Below are positions 8,773 to 20,079 of a DNA stretch of 64,000 bases, piece by piece; positions within the stretch are counted from its first letter, which is position 1; each line of letters begins with the position of its first letter. The notes under the pieces were generated by a model. It was not told where the DNA came from. It did not search any database and saw only the letters and a program-made list of their open reading frames with translations. The position numbers and the translations under genes were made by a program. The stretch is from Orientallactaga sibirica. Lineage: Eukaryota; Chordata; Mammalia; Rodentia; Dipodidae. Where the stretch lies: NCBI GenBank assembly GCA_036365145.1, contig JAEOAD010000015.1:6751501-6815500 (forward strand), in the 5' to 3' direction.

Positions 8773-9471
8773 AATGCAATCACCCTCTTAAAAGGTTCCC
8801 AAGAAAAATCTTACCAACAGAATTTTAGAACTTGAGTACAGTATAGAAGAGATAGATTGGGACTCCAAAAAACATCAAGTTCAAAAATGTGTGGAAACAA
8901 AAAATGAGGAAATTTAGGACATCTTAAAATGACCAAATATTTGGATCATAGGCATACAAGATGGGGAAGAAATAAAGGCCAAGTGCATAGAGAATATCTT
9001 CAACAAAATTATTAAAGAAAAATTTCCCAACCTTACAAAAGAGAGACCAATCAAGGTACAGGAGGAACACAGAACACCAAATAGACACAACCAGAGAAGA
9101 GACAGCCCATGTCACATTACAATCAAAACACTAAACAGAAAACAGAGTACTAAAAGCTGTAAGAGAAAAATAGCTCATTATGTACAGAGGTAAACCCATC
9201 AGAACTACCTCAAAATTTTCAATGGAAACTCATAAAGCAGAGGAGCTTGAAACAGAGTATTTAAAAAGCTAAAAGACCATGGCTGCCAACATAAACTACC
9301 ATACCCAGCAAAATTATCCCTCATGATAGAAGATGAAAGGAAAACCTTTCATAATATAAACCAGCTTTATGATTATGTGAGCCCTACATAGGATACTGCA
9401 TGGAATATGCTACACTCAGGAAATGAACCAACATGCACATGAGGAGAGAAGAACAATCAAAACTAGAATAA

Positions 9472-9690
9472 AGGCTAGAGAGATGGCTTAGTGGTTAAGG
9501 CACTTGCCTGCCAAGCCTAAGATCCAAGGTCTGATTCCCTAGGACCCATGTAAGTCATATGCACAAGGTGGCACATGTATTTGGAGTTTGTTTGCAGTGG
9601 CTAAAGGCCATGGCACACCTGTTACCTCCTTCCCTCCCTCTCTCTCTGTCTTTCTCTCTCCCCCTCTTTCTCAAAATAAATTTTAAAAGG
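9472..9690 (+). mobile_element. tRNA-derived SINE
   Basis: Head 'ggctagagagatggcttagtggttaagg', then the usual body, CT-rich tract and 'aaataaattttaaaa' tail. Confidence 0.92.
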
Positions 9691-9692
9691 TG

Positions 9693-9897
9693 GCTTGGAG
9701 AGATGGCTTAATGGTTAAGATGCTTTTTTGTGAAGCCTAAGAACCCAGGTTCATTTCCTCAGGACCCATGTAAGCCAGATGCACAAAGTAGCACATGAAT
9801 CTGGAGTTTGTTTGTAGGGGCTCAAGGCCTTGGTATGTCCATTCTCTATCTGCCTTTCTCTCTCTCTCTCTAATGAATAAATTAATTTACAAAAGAA
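9693..9897 (+). mobile_element. tRNA-derived SINE, adjacent copy
   Basis: Second sense copy immediately downstream, head 'ggcttggagagatggcttaatggttaag', CT tract, AATAAA-containing tail. It appears to have inserted in or next to the tail of the previous copy. Confidence 0.92.
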
Positions 9898-9903
9898 ACT
9901 AGC

Positions 9904-10560
9904 TGATTGAATGGCCCCTGGGTTCCCAACCCCCAGATCCCCTGATCTGGAGGGTATGCACATGGAATGAGTAGGCCAGAGCTCCCAGTTCCTTTCCCAC
10001 CTCCAGTTCTCTGGTCCTGGCTCCCCTGCTGCTGGCTTGGGGATGCCTGAACCCTGTGGGCTTGCTGTAGAATTAGGCCCCTTGCTCCACTTTCCTGATT
10101 AAATGGCCCCAGGAGTCCTCAGCTCCTGGATCTCTTGCTCCAGAGGATGCACATGTGGAGTAAGTTAGAACTCCTGGTTTGTTCCCCACCTCCAAGATCC
10201 CTGGTCCTGGTACCCCTGCTGCTGGCTTGGGGTGGCCTGGTCCCTGTGTGTGTGTTGGAAACTGGTCTTTTGCTCTGGGTTCCTGATTGGCCATTAACTG
10301 GGTCTCCAAATCCCTACTCCCCTGAGCCAAAGGGTTCACAGTTCACTGTGGGATCTGGACTCTTGCCTCTGGCTCCCCAGCTTCCCCTTCTCCAGGGTTC
10401 CCAACCCTTGGTTCCCTTGTGTTGAAGAGTGCATGCAAGTGGATTGGGTAGGCCACATCTCTCAGTTCCCCACCTCCAAGCTCCCCAGGTACCTTTGAAG
10501 TACTTGCAATCTCCCCAATCTGCACATCTGTGGGTATAATTCCATTATACACCAACCTAG
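9904..10560 (+). repeat. L1 5'UTR monomers of about 190 bp (lineage D)
   Basis: Units begin with 'tgatt.a.tggcccc' or equivalent at about 9904, 10096 and 10283; a fourth partial copy begins near 10396 ('gttcccaaccc', 'gtgcatgcaagtgga..gggtaggccac', 'ccccacctccaag'). Period is about 187-192 bp. The array directly precedes a plus-strand L1 leader and ORF1, which fits an L1 promoter array. It has no relation in sequence to the 103-bp or 58-bp arrays. Confidence 0.75.
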
Positions 10561-11272
10561 TTCACATTTAAAACAGAACATTCACTGAAGATCCTACAAG
10601 GACAAGTACTTTCTTTCCCCTCAATAAAATAAAACTTTCCCCCAAGATGAATACCACATAATAACACCAACTAAAGTAAAAAAAAAAAAACAAAAAAACC
10701 AAGGATGCCTAGTCCCACAATGGAAGCCTCCAGTGACATCAGAGAGAAAACAACAGAAATTGAATCCCAAAATGAAAACACAACAAGTGATGTGACCATG
10801 ATTAAAATATTTATTGAACTGGAAGCAAACCATCAAAAACCCAACAATTAGCCACGCGTGGTGGCACACGCCTTTAATCCCAGCACTTGGGAGGCAGAGG
10901 TAGGAGGATCGCCAAGAATTAAAGGCCACCCTGAGACTACATAGTTAATTCCAGGTCAGCCTGGACCAGAGTGAGACCCTACCTCACACACACAAAAAAA
11001 AAATCACATAAATAAATTGAGCAGAATCATCTCTTAGAGTCAACTTTAGACTTAATTGAAGAAAACATTAGAAGCCTCAAAAGAGATATAAATGAATTGA
11101 AGGTGAGCCAACAATTAGAGGCTCTCAATAACCAGCTGATTAAGCTTAATGAAGACATGATCAAATACAAGAATGAATTCTAGAAAGCATCAAGAAAAGC
11201 AGACCTTGAACTGAAATCGTACCTCAAAAAAGAAATGGACACGATGCAAAATAACATAACAGAAAAAAAAAA
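10561..11272 (+). pseudogene. L1 leader and ORF1 N-terminal relic (lineage D)
   Basis: After a short leader, the strand encodes a lysine/glutamate-rich coiled-coil stretch (11005-11272) that includes 'rslkrdinelkvsqqlealnnqliklnedmikykne', the usual heptad-like N-terminal half of L1 ORF1p. A B1 at 10851-11003 splits it, and a stop follows 'kne'. No RRM or C-terminal domain remains; ORF2 sequence follows after a SINE. Confidence 0.75.
10851..11003 (+). mobile_element. B1-type SINE
   Basis: 'gccacgcgtggtggcacacgcc...gccaagaattaaaggccaccctgagactacatagttaattcc' with tail 'cacacacacaaaaaaaaaa'. Near consensus. Confidence 0.94.
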
Positions 11273-11284
11273 AAAAAGAATGGA

Positions 11285-11480
11285 GAGCTGGAGAGATTGC
11301 TCAGTGGTTAAGGCCCTTGCCTGTTAAAACCTAACAACCTGAGTTTGATTCCCCAGTATCCATGTAAAGCCAAGTACGCAAAGTGATACATGCATCAGGA
11401 GTTTGATTGTAGGGGCTAAAGACTAACATACCCATTCTCTCTCTCTGCTTGCCAATAAATAAGAAATATTTTTAAAATAT
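11285..11480 (+). mobile_element. tRNA-derived SINE
   Basis: Head 'gctggagagattgctcagtggttaagg', body diverged, short CT tract and 'caataaataagaaa' tail. An A-run (11262-11277) lies just upstream. Confidence 0.9.
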
Positions 11481-11556
11481 TTTTAGTATTTAAAAATTAG
11501 AATGGACATAAAAGTGTGCAAAGACCAAGAAAACACCAAACTACAAGACTGTTGAC

Positions 11557-12162
11557 ATGACAGTGATTAACTCACACCTCACAATTATAACTGTGAATGA
11601 TCATGGGCTCAACTCTCCAATCAAAAGACACAGATTAACAGGCTTGATCAGAAAGCTGGAGCTAACCATTTGCTGTCTACAAGAAATCTACCTTACAATT
11701 AAAGATAAACACTACTTAAGTGTGAAAGGATGGAAAAAGATATTCTAAGCAAACAGAAACACGAAGCAAGCATGAGTAGCTATCCTGATTTTGGACAACA
11801 TCAACTTTAAGCCACAAGTAATCAAAGGAGATAAAGAAGGCCACTCTGAGGCTGGAGAGATGGCCCGGAGGTTAAGGGGCTTACCTGCAAAGCCTAAGGA
11901 CCTGGGTTTGATTCCCCAGTACCCATATCAAGCCAGATGTTCAAGGTGGTACAAACATCTGTAGAACATTACACTCTAATGCTACTGAATACATTCTTCT
12001 TGGGTGTTCATGGAACTTTCTCCAAAATAAACCATATATTAAGGCATAAAGAATGTCTCCACAAATTCCAAAAAATTGACATAATTTTCTGCATTATATC
12101 TGACCACAGTGCATTAAAACTAGAAATCAACACCACCAGTAATAATGAAAAACACACTAAGT
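11557..12162 (+). pseudogene. L1 ORF2 endonuclease relic (lineage D)
   Basis: ORF2p is the L1 endonuclease/reverse transcriptase. This part covers the APE-like endonuclease: 'sHLTIITVNDHGLNSPIKRH' (motif N-x-N changed to N-D-H), 'CCLQEIYL' where QETH is expected, and later 'GVHGTFSKINHIL' and 'IISDHSALKLEIN'. The catalytic-loop Asp of SKIDHI is Asn here. A truncated SINE at 11849-11956 replaces part of the domain, and the reading frame stops at several points. The remainder of ORF2 reappears at 21918 after the MaLR/L1-A insertions. Confidence 0.85.
11849..11956 (+). mobile_element. tRNA-derived SINE, truncated
   Basis: 'ggctggagagatggcccggaggttaagg' head to 'caagccagatgttcaaggtggta', then ends abruptly with no CT tract or A tail. 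L1 endonuclease sequence resumes at once, so the 3' half was lost or never copied. Confidence 0.85.
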
Positions 12163-12422
12163 CCTGGAGGGGAAGCTCCATGATGGCAGGAAAACAATGG
12201 CATGAAAAGAGGGTGAACATCACCTCATGACCAACGTCAAGTAGACAAGAGTAGCAGGAGATGTACCAAACACTGGCAAGGGGAAACTGGCTATAACACC
12301 CATAAGCCCACCTTCAACAATACACTGCCTCCAGGAGGATCCAATTCCCAAATTGCCACCAGCTGGGGACATAGCATTCAGAAAACATCAGTTTGGGGGG
12401 ACACCTGAATCAAACCACCACA
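12163..12422 (-). repeat. 3' LTR remnant of MaLR provirus
   Basis: Matches 21658-21917 ('aggggaagctccatg.tggcaggaaaacaatggcatg', 'cacccataagcccacc', 'acacctgaatcaaa..accrca'). The outer left portion of the LTR is missing. Its partner is the LTR at 21574-21917. Confidence 0.8.
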
Positions 12423-13487
12423 TTCCACCCCTGGCCCTGATAAACTGATACCCATCCATGATGTAAAATGCAATGCATTCAGTCCAACTTTAAAAGTCCC
12501 CATATTTTTTTTAATCAAACATAATGATGTTCAAACATTCCCATAGTCCAAGGTCTTTATTTTTATTTATTTATTTGAGAGAGATAGCACAAGAGAAAGA
12601 GGAAGAAAGAGAGAAAGCGAGAGAGATAATGGGTGTGCCAGGGCCTTTAGCCATTGCAAACAAACTCACAATACATGTACCACATTGTGCATCTGGCTTA
12701 CGTGGGTCCTGGGGAATTGAACCCGAGTCCTTAGGCTTCACAAGAAAGTGCCTTAACTGCTAAGCCATCTCTCCAGCCCATAGTCCAAGGTCTTTTAACT
12801 GAGCTGTACTACCAAAAAAGCAACCCATAATGGCATAGAATAAACAGTCACACTGCAAAAGATGGCATTGGATATATCAAAGAAATATGCAACCAATATA
12901 AGATTTAAAACCAATAGGCTAAACTTCAACTCTATAGCTCCAAATCTGACAACTCTAATCAGTGACATACCCCCAGGTTTGATAATTCTAACCAGTGATG
13001 AGTCTCTGGAGTTCCAATTCTGCCCCTCCAGCTAGTCTACTCACAGTTCCAGAAAATTCATCCAGTGTCACAACTCTTCTTAGAAGTCATCCCATAGTCC
13101 TGGCATCTCCACTGGGTTTCCAGTGGATCTCCACTGCAACCCACAGTACATCCACATGGCTCCATTGGACATCCACACAGGTAATCCAGCAGCCTGTTTC
13201 ACACTGTCCATGGCATTTTCCAAAATACAAAACTGTTTTGCAAATTCAATGCCCCTCTCTTTCCTGCATTTGTTATACTCCATAGTTCCAAGTGGGCTAC
13301 GAACTTATTAATCCAGGGGGAGTAAAGAAGACTATGAAGACCAGGACACTCCTTCATCATTTAGACCCCTTCAAATGAGTCTGTATTCTTCCTGTTGTCC
13401 CAGTGCAGGTCAGCTGGTCCAATCTCAATGGTTGTAATCACTCAAACAGTTGTAGCTGAATGGGCAGCAGTTTTGGCCCAAAGATTT
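12423..13487 (-). mobile_element. MaLR internal region, left part
   Basis: Non-coding internal sequence homologous to 55974-56940 ('gatgtaaa.tgcaatgcattcagtccaactttaaaagtcccc', 'cataatggcatagaataaaca', 'gttccaattc..cccctccagcta'). Ends at the CAAAGATTT target of the L1 insertion. Confidence 0.85.
12559..12778 (-). mobile_element. tRNA-derived SINE, antisense
   Basis: Inserted in the MaLR internal region with a perfect 18-bp target duplication 'ccatagtccaaggtcttt' at 12541-12558 and 12779-12796. GA-rich tract and 'taagccatctctccagcc' head present. Confidence 0.96.
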
Positions 13488-15078
13488 TTTTTTTTAATTA
13501 ATAATTTACTTTTTTATTTATATTATTCTAATTTTACATTTATAATGGTGACTCCATTATCCTTGTCCCTGTCCTCCATCTTCCAAAGGGACCCTCATCA
13601 ATGGGGAATGTGGGTCATGCATTGTGGGGGTAGTCAAGAGTTATGGGGGATAGGCCAAGTCTCTGTGCATAATGCCCCAACTTGTGGCTCTAACATTCTT
13701 TCTGCCTCCTCTTCTGTGAATTTCCCTGAGCCACATTGGGGTCATTTTAGTTCTACTTCAGTGATGAGGTTTTGGGAGCCTCTGTATCTCTGGATATCTG
13801 GCTTGGTAGGAGTTGGATGTTCTCTGTGTTTATCTCCTTCAGCCTTTTTCTGGTGTCGTGATCCCCACAAACGCTGAACTCTTGCCCTTCCCCTGCATTA
13901 CTCTGTGGTTTCAACTGGGGCCCTGGTGAGGTGTGATTGGCTAGTCCTTCCTTCAGGTTCGTTGTCCATCTGAAAAAGATAAGCAAATTCTCCAATGGAG
14001 AGAGAAGTTAGTACTAGATAGATGGGATGGCTAGATATTTTAGAGGGAGTTTTATATGTGTAGGCCCTTTGCTCACTCACATTTGGTGGTGTCTTGATCT
14101 TGGAGACTGAGCTCATTTTTGTACATGGTTTTGACTTATTTCCCAGTTCCAGCAATGAGTGCCATTCCACTGAGTGGATCTATTAGCCAAATCAAGAGCA
14201 GTTGGTAACCCACCATAGTTATGTGCCACTACTTCACTTGTTTGAGCATTATGTCAGGTTGTTTCCTGCTGGGTAGCTTAGACTGCGAGTAGTTTGGACA
14301 GATGTCAGCCATTTTCTCCCAGTTGCTCGTGTAGCACCCTCTGGCACTAGACTAGCTAATTGTCTGGGGACTGACACTATTCCAGATTCTTGCCAGGTCT
14401 CTCCATGTTTGATCTCACACGTGTATGCTGTCTTCGACAGTAGGGTCTTACCATTAACCTTTGGTGGGTCATCAAGAACTCAGAAGACAGAAATCTGTCT
14501 TTTTTGGGAAACCTTGTAGGTGTCTTGGATCAACAGCTCATTGTGAAAGTTAACCCCGTGCTGGTGCTGGGAGTTATAAGTCAGCGCCAAGGAAGGTGGG
14601 GGAAGAAAAAGCTAGATAATATGAAAGAGAAAGTAAGTATAGAGAGGAGAGGGAGAGGGAGAGAGAAGAGAGAGAGAAGCAGGAAAAGATTAAGGTTGGT
14701 CTTCATGCTGTTCTCTCCAGTTGCCTGTGGTTCAGGTGTTCCCTCTGTGGGCCTGCTGAAAGATCAATGATTTTATCCATATTGTTGTTCGGAATAAAGG
14801 GTTTTATTGTATCGTTTCCTTTTGGGTCCCTATTTGCATCCCCCCACCCTTGTCCTCCCTCCCACCTTTCGCTCACTCCCACCCTTACCCTCTCCCCATC
14901 CCACCCTCCCTATTGTCTGGTCCTCAGAGTGCTTATTAGGTTTGGCAGCATCTTGGGTGGATTCAGGTTAGGAGCGACAGATAAATGAAACCATGTGACG
15001 ATTATCTTTTTGTGATTGGGTGAGCTCACTGAGGATGATCTGTTCCATGTTTGACCATTTTTCTTCAGATTTTATTCT
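13488..15078 (-). repeat. 3'UTR of L1-A
   Basis: About 1.6 kb downstream of ORF2. Recognisable blocks ('tttccctgagcca.attgggt.cattttag', 'cactgagtggatct.ttagccaaatcaagagcagttgg', 'ccttctggcactagac.agcta') recur at 24000-25200, 26955-27457, 33513-34343 and 44846-45736, defining the lineage. A purine-rich stretch (minus strand) lies near 14820-14910. Confidence 0.88.
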
Positions 15079-18000
15079 TTAATCTTTCCTTACTGCTGTG
15101 TAGAATTCCATTGTGTAGATATACCACATCTTTGTTATCCATTCATCTAATGATGGACATCTGGGTTGATTCCAGCTCTTTGCTATTATGAATTGAGCAG
15201 CTATAAACATGGTTGAGCAAATGTCTCTGATCTGAGGCTTGGAACCTTTAGGGTAAATGCCCAGTAAGGGAATAGCTGGATCTGTTGGTAGGTCTATGGT
15301 CATCCTTTTCAGGAGTTTCCATATAGCTTTCCATAATGGTTGAACCATTTTACATTCCCACCAACAGTGAAAACTTGGTCCTATTTCTCCACAGCCTCAC
15401 CAGCATTTGTTTTTTTTTTTTTTTTCTTTTTTAATGTTAGCCATCCTTACTGGGGTAAGGTGGAATCTCATAGTTGTTTTAATTTTCATTTCCCTGATGA
15501 TTAGGAATGTTGAACATTTTCTTAAGTGTGTATTTGCTATTTGTATTTCTTCCTCTGAGAACTCCCTGTGCAGTTCTTTGCCCCATTTTGTGAGTGGGTT
15601 GTTTGATGATTTATTGTTTAGGCTTTGGAGCTCTTTGTAGATTCTAGAAATTAGGCCTCTGTCAGTTGTACAGCTGGTGAAAATTTTCTCCCATTCTGTG
15701 GGTATTTTTGTCAGTGAAAAAGCTTTTCAGCTTCATGAGATCCCAATAGTTGAGTGATTGTTTAATTTCCTGAGCTGCTAGTATTTTGTTCAGGAAGTCT
15801 TTTCCCACTCCTATGTCGTGGAAGGTTCCTCCTATTTTTTTCTTCCAGTAGTAGCAGAGTTTCTGGTTTTATATTAAGGTCTTTGATCCATCTGGACTTG
15901 ATTTTTGTGCATGGTGAGATGTGTGGATCCAGTTTCATTTTCCTACATATGGTTGTCCAGTTTGTCCAGCACCATTTGTTGAACATGCTGTCTTTTTTCC
16001 ATTCTGCATTGGGAGGGCCTTTGTCAAATATCAAGTAGCTGTAGTTACTTGACCCAAAGTCTGGGTCTTCTATTCTGTTCCATTGGTCTATATTTATGTT
16101 TTTATGCCAGTACCATCCTGTTTTTATTACAATGGCTTTGTAGTATAGCTTTAGATCAGGTATGGTGATGCCTCCAGAGGTGTTTCTTTTGCTGAGGATA
16201 TGCTTGGATATCCGAGGCCTTCTGCCTTTCCATATGAATTTTGAGATAGTTTTTTCTATCTCTGTGAAGAAAGAAGTTGGGATTTTTATCAGCATTGCAT
16301 TAAATCTATAAAGTGCTTTTGGTAAGATTGCCATTTTCACAATGTTAATTCTACATATCCAGGAGCATGGGAGGTCTTTCCATTTTTGTAGGACCTCCTC
16401 AATTTCTTTCTTGAGTGTTTTTATGCTTTCATTGTATAGGTCTTTCACTTCCTTGGTTAATGTTATTCCAAGGTATTTTATTTTCTTTGTTCCTATTGAA
16501 AATGGGACAGTGTTAGTTATTTCTTTTTCTGTATCTTTGTCTTTTGCATACAAAAAGGCTACTGATTTCTGTGCATTGATCTTATATCCTGCTACTTTGC
16601 TGAAGGCACTAATCACCTTCAAGAGTTTTGAGATGGAGGTTCTCGGGTCACTTATGTATAGAATCATGTCATCTGCAAATAGGGCTAACTTAACTTCTTC
16701 CTTTCCAATTTGTGTCCCTTTGATTTCTTTCTCCTGTCTTATTGCTTGAGCTAATACTTCTAGCACTATGTTGAAGAGCAGAGGTGAGAATGGACACCCC
16801 TGCCTTGTTCCTGACCTCAATGGGAATTCCTTCAGTCTCTCCTCATTAAGAATTACTTGGGCTTTAGGTGCTTTATATATAGCCTTTATTATGTTGAGAT
16901 ATGGGCCGTCCATGCCTATTCTCGCCAATGTTTTGATCATGAAGTGATGTTGTATTTTGTCAAAGGCCTTTTCTGCATCTATCAAAATGATCATGTGGTT
17001 TTTGTGTTTCAGCTTGTTTATGTGGTGTATTACATTGACAGATTTCCATATGTTGAACCGCCCCTGTGTTCCAGGGATAAAGCCTACTTGATCAAGGTGG
17101 ATAATTCTTTTGATGTACTGTTGAATTCTGTTTGCAAGAATTTTGTTCAGGATCTTTGCATCTATGTTCATCAAAGAAATGGGCCTATAATTTTCCTTTC
17201 TTGTGGCATCCCTGCCTGGTTTTGGAATTAGGGTGATACTAGCTTCATAAAAGGAGTTAGGGATCTCTCCCTATTCTCCTATTGTGTGGCACAGTTTGAG
17301 AAAAATTGGTTTCAGTTCTTCCATGAAGAATTCAGTGGAGAAACCATCTGGTTCAGGAGTCTTCTTTTGGGGGAGGTGTTTGATTACCTCTTCAATCTCA
17401 AAAGGTGTGATGGGTTGTTTAGGAGATTGCTCTGCCCTGGGCTTAGATTTGGTAGGTAGTATGTGTCCAGGAATTCATCCATTTCCTCCATAGTCTCCTG
17501 CTTTGTGGAGTAGAGGTTTTTGAAATAAGTCCTGAGTATTCTCCCTATTTCATTCCTGTCTGTTGTGATCTCTCCTTTTTCATTTCTAATTTTGTTAATT
17601 TGAAGCATTTCTTTTTTTGCTTGATCTGATTGGCCAGGGGTGTATCAATCTTGTTATTTTTTTCAAAGAACCAGCTCTTTGTTTCATCAATTTTCTTAAT
17701 GTCCTCTTAGTTTCCAATTCATTAATTTCTGCTCTGATTTTAATTATTTCTTTCCATCTGGAGCTTTTTGGGTTGGCTTCTTCTTGTTTTACCAATGCGT
17801 TTAGGTGGATGGTTAGGTTATTGATTTGGGATCTCTCTGTTTTTGTTATGAGGGCAGTTAGTGCTATGATTTTTCCTTAAGGACTGCCATTATTGTGTCC
17901 CATAAGTTTTGGTATGATGTGTTTTCATTGTCATTCAATTATAGAAATTTTGCAATTTCATTTTTTATTTCATTCACAACCCATTTATTGTTTAAAAGTG

Positions 18001-18763
18001 TGTTGTTCAGTTTCCAGGAGCTGGAGGGATTCCTGGAGTACTTTTTGTTGTTAATTTCTAGCATTACAGAATTGTGGTCTGATATCATGCAGGAAATTAT
18101 ATTGATTTTCTTGAAAATATGGAGGCAGGCTTTGTGGCCCAATATATGATTTATTTTAGAGAAGGTTCCATGGGCTGCTGAGAAGAATGTGTAATCTGTA
18201 GATATTGGGTGGAATGTTCTATATATGTCTATTAGATCTAGTTGCTCTATGGTGATGTTGAGCTCTCTTACTTCCCTTTGAATTTTCTGTTTGGATGATC
18301 TATCTATTGCTGATAGTGGAGTATTGAAGTCCCTGACTATGATGGTGTTGGTGTTTATTTCTGTTTTGTTGCCAAGTAGTTTTTGCCTTATGAATTGTGG
18401 TGCACCTGTGTTTGGTGCATAAAGATTGATGATTGTGATATCCTCTTGTTGGATTGTTCCCTTGATAAGCAAGAAGTGGCCTTCTTTGTCTTTTTTGATT
18501 ACTTTTGGCTTGAAGTCTATTTTATCTGATATTAGTGTAGTGATGCCTGCTTGTTTCTTATTTCCATTTGCTTGGACTATCTTTTTCCATCCTTTCATCC
18601 TGAGAAGGTGTCTATCTTTAGTGGTGAGGTGGGTTTCTTGAAGACAGCATATTGAGGGGTGTAATTTTCTGATCCATCCTATCAGCTTATGTCTCTTGAT
18701 GGGTGAATTAAGGCCATTGATGTTAAAAGTGAGAACTGTGAGGTTTGATTTAATCTCTTCCAT
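15079..18763 (-). pseudogene. L1-A ORF2 (endonuclease-reverse transcriptase), inactivated
   Basis: ORF2p nicks DNA and primes reverse transcription on the 3' OH. The endonuclease domain is open for 274 residues from the ATG at 18763: N14, E43, D145, N147 and H230 of the APE-type site are visible (FNINGLN, QETH, RDFNTP, SDHN), but the residue at 205 is Asn (SKINHIL) where Asp is usual. The reverse transcriptase is open over 17174-15762, with DAEKAFD (residues 66-72 of that segment) and the catalytic FADDMILY (166-172). Upstream of it the frame continues to an in-frame TAG near 17276 (after the segment reading 'IGE'). Further breaks lie between 17384 and 17939. The C-terminal segment (15348-15079) includes 'PCDPAIPLLGIYPK'-like and 'WYIYTMEFYTAVRKD' blocks in a shifted frame. 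Confidence 0.92.
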
Positions 18764-18832
18764 GTTGTGGCGGTTTGGTGGTTTTTGGACTTTGAGGGGT
18801 TGTTTTGTTTTGAATGCCTTCTCTGAGTTTGG

Positions 18833-19917
18833 TTATTGTGATTTGCTTCTTGTAGGTTCTTGAGGTTGGTTATTTGATTCTTCTGTGTGGAGGATTCTCT
18901 GGAGTACTCTCTGTCGATTTGGTTTTGTGTTCATAAAGTTGTACAGATGGGTCTTATCGTGGAAAGTTTTTCTTTCACCATCTATTAGGAGGGATAATTT
19001 TGCTGGGTAGAATAGTTTGGGTTGGAAGCCATAGGCTCTTAGGCTTTGCAGTGTTCCATTCCAGGCTCTTCAGGCTTTGATCCATCAAGAAGTCTGAGGT
19101 AATTTTGATAGGGTTACCTTTATATGTAATATGTTGCTTTTCCCTAGCTGCTTTTAGGACTCTCTCCTTGTTATCAATATTTAGGGTTTTTATGATAATA
19201 TGTCTTGGAGAATTTCACCTTTGGAGTTCTGTTAGCTTCTTGTACCTTGATGGGACTTTCTGAGAGATTGGGAAAGTTCTCTTTGATAATTTTGTTGAAT
19301 AAGGTCTCGATTCCTTTGGTCTGAATTTCTTCCCCTTCTGGTATCCCCATGATCCTAATGCTGGAACGTTTAAGGCTATCCCACATTTCCCGAATGTTCT
19401 GTTCACAAAAATTTTTAAACTTATGGAAACTTTTGAATTCACATGCCATTTCTTCTGTTTTGTCTTCCAGTTCTGAGTTTCTATCTTCCACATAGTTGAT
19501 TCTATTCTTGAGAGCTTCCAAGGAGTTTTGGGTTTGTTCAGTTTGGTTCGTATTTTCTACTACTTTTTTATAGTTTTTTATAGTTTCCAATCCTCTGTCA
19601 AGTTCCTTTTTCACATCATTTTCTGATTTTTTAGTGTGTTTTGGAATTCCTCCTTGCATTTATTTATGTCATTATTGTGCTTAACCAGCTGGTTACTGAG
19701 GTCCTCTCTTTTTTCGCTCCTCTTCAGGTCATTTAACTGTTTTTGGAGCCCTTCCTGGCCCTTTTATACTAGGTCTAATCTTGCGAGGACAGCATTCATA
19801 CATTTATTGGCCCTTTGTTGACTTTCTGCAAGTTCTGCTATTTTCTTAGCCAGGGTTGCATTCATTTTGGGAATCTGATCCTAATATCTCTGCTATGTTT
19901 TGGTTAGAGTCCTGCAT
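18833..19917 (-). pseudogene. L1-A ORF1 (RNA-binding coiled-coil protein), inactivated
   Basis: ORF1p coats L1 RNA as a trimer. The probable ATG is at 19917-19915 ('MQDSNQNIAEILGSDSQ'). A frameshift soon after leaves the main open part at 19659-19174, with a charged coiled coil ('LEALKNRINYVEDRNSELEDKTEEM') followed by the RRM ('SSIRIMGIPEGEEIQTKGIETLFNKIIKENFPNL'). The C-terminal domain continues in another frame and ends with '...TFHDKTHLYNFMNTKPNRQ' and a TAA at 18835-18833, about 70 bp before ORF2. Loss of the continuous frame makes it non-functional. Confidence 0.88.
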
Positions 19918-20079
19918 TGTGGGACTGTGTGGTCTTATTGGATTTAATTGCATTTGATTATTCATGTTATTTCTTTTGCAATGTGGTCTGCCTGTCACAG
20001 TGTAAGAGTCTTCTTAACTGAAGCTGTAGTTTACCTTGAGGCATCTTCAGCATGGAGGGAGGGCAAGGCAGGGCATGGT

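Larger units (their letters stand above)
6690..9465 (+). mobile_element. LINE-1 (lineage C), 5' half
   Basis: Plus-strand L1 5' portion: three tandem GC-rich 5'UTR units (6711-7012), a non-coding leader to about 7650, then an ORF1 relic interrupted by several B1 SINEs. ORF2 is missing; the sequence after about 9465 is SINEs and then the monomer array of another L1. It is a dead fragment with many stops. Confidence 0.7.
7946..9465 (+). pseudogene. L1 ORF1 relic (lineage C)
   Basis: ORF1p is the L1 RNA-binding protein: coiled coil, RRM, C-terminal domain. Here the coding strand is lysine/glutamine/asparagine-rich ('maglmgknvtknnqtgtp'), consistent with the coiled-coil part. The stretch at 8935-9090 translates as an RRM-like segment with GEEIKAK, NKIIKEKFPNL and PIKVQEEHRTPNRHNQ, which is diagnostic for L1 ORF1p. 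The frame is broken by stops, by a B1 at 8376-8519 and by a chimeric SINE at 8588-8770. The 3' part (9121-9465) is decayed. There is no function now. Confidence 0.8.

Noticed and set aside
13395..13877. 160-codon plus-strand open frame
   Set aside because: It crosses the MaLR/L1-A junction at 13488, antisense to the L1 3'UTR, and shows no domain.
15762..17174. 470-codon open frame as a host gene
   Set aside because: It contains the L1 reverse-transcriptase hallmarks ([15 protein letters not shown]) and is flanked by other L1 ORF2 pieces in order. It is part of L1-A.
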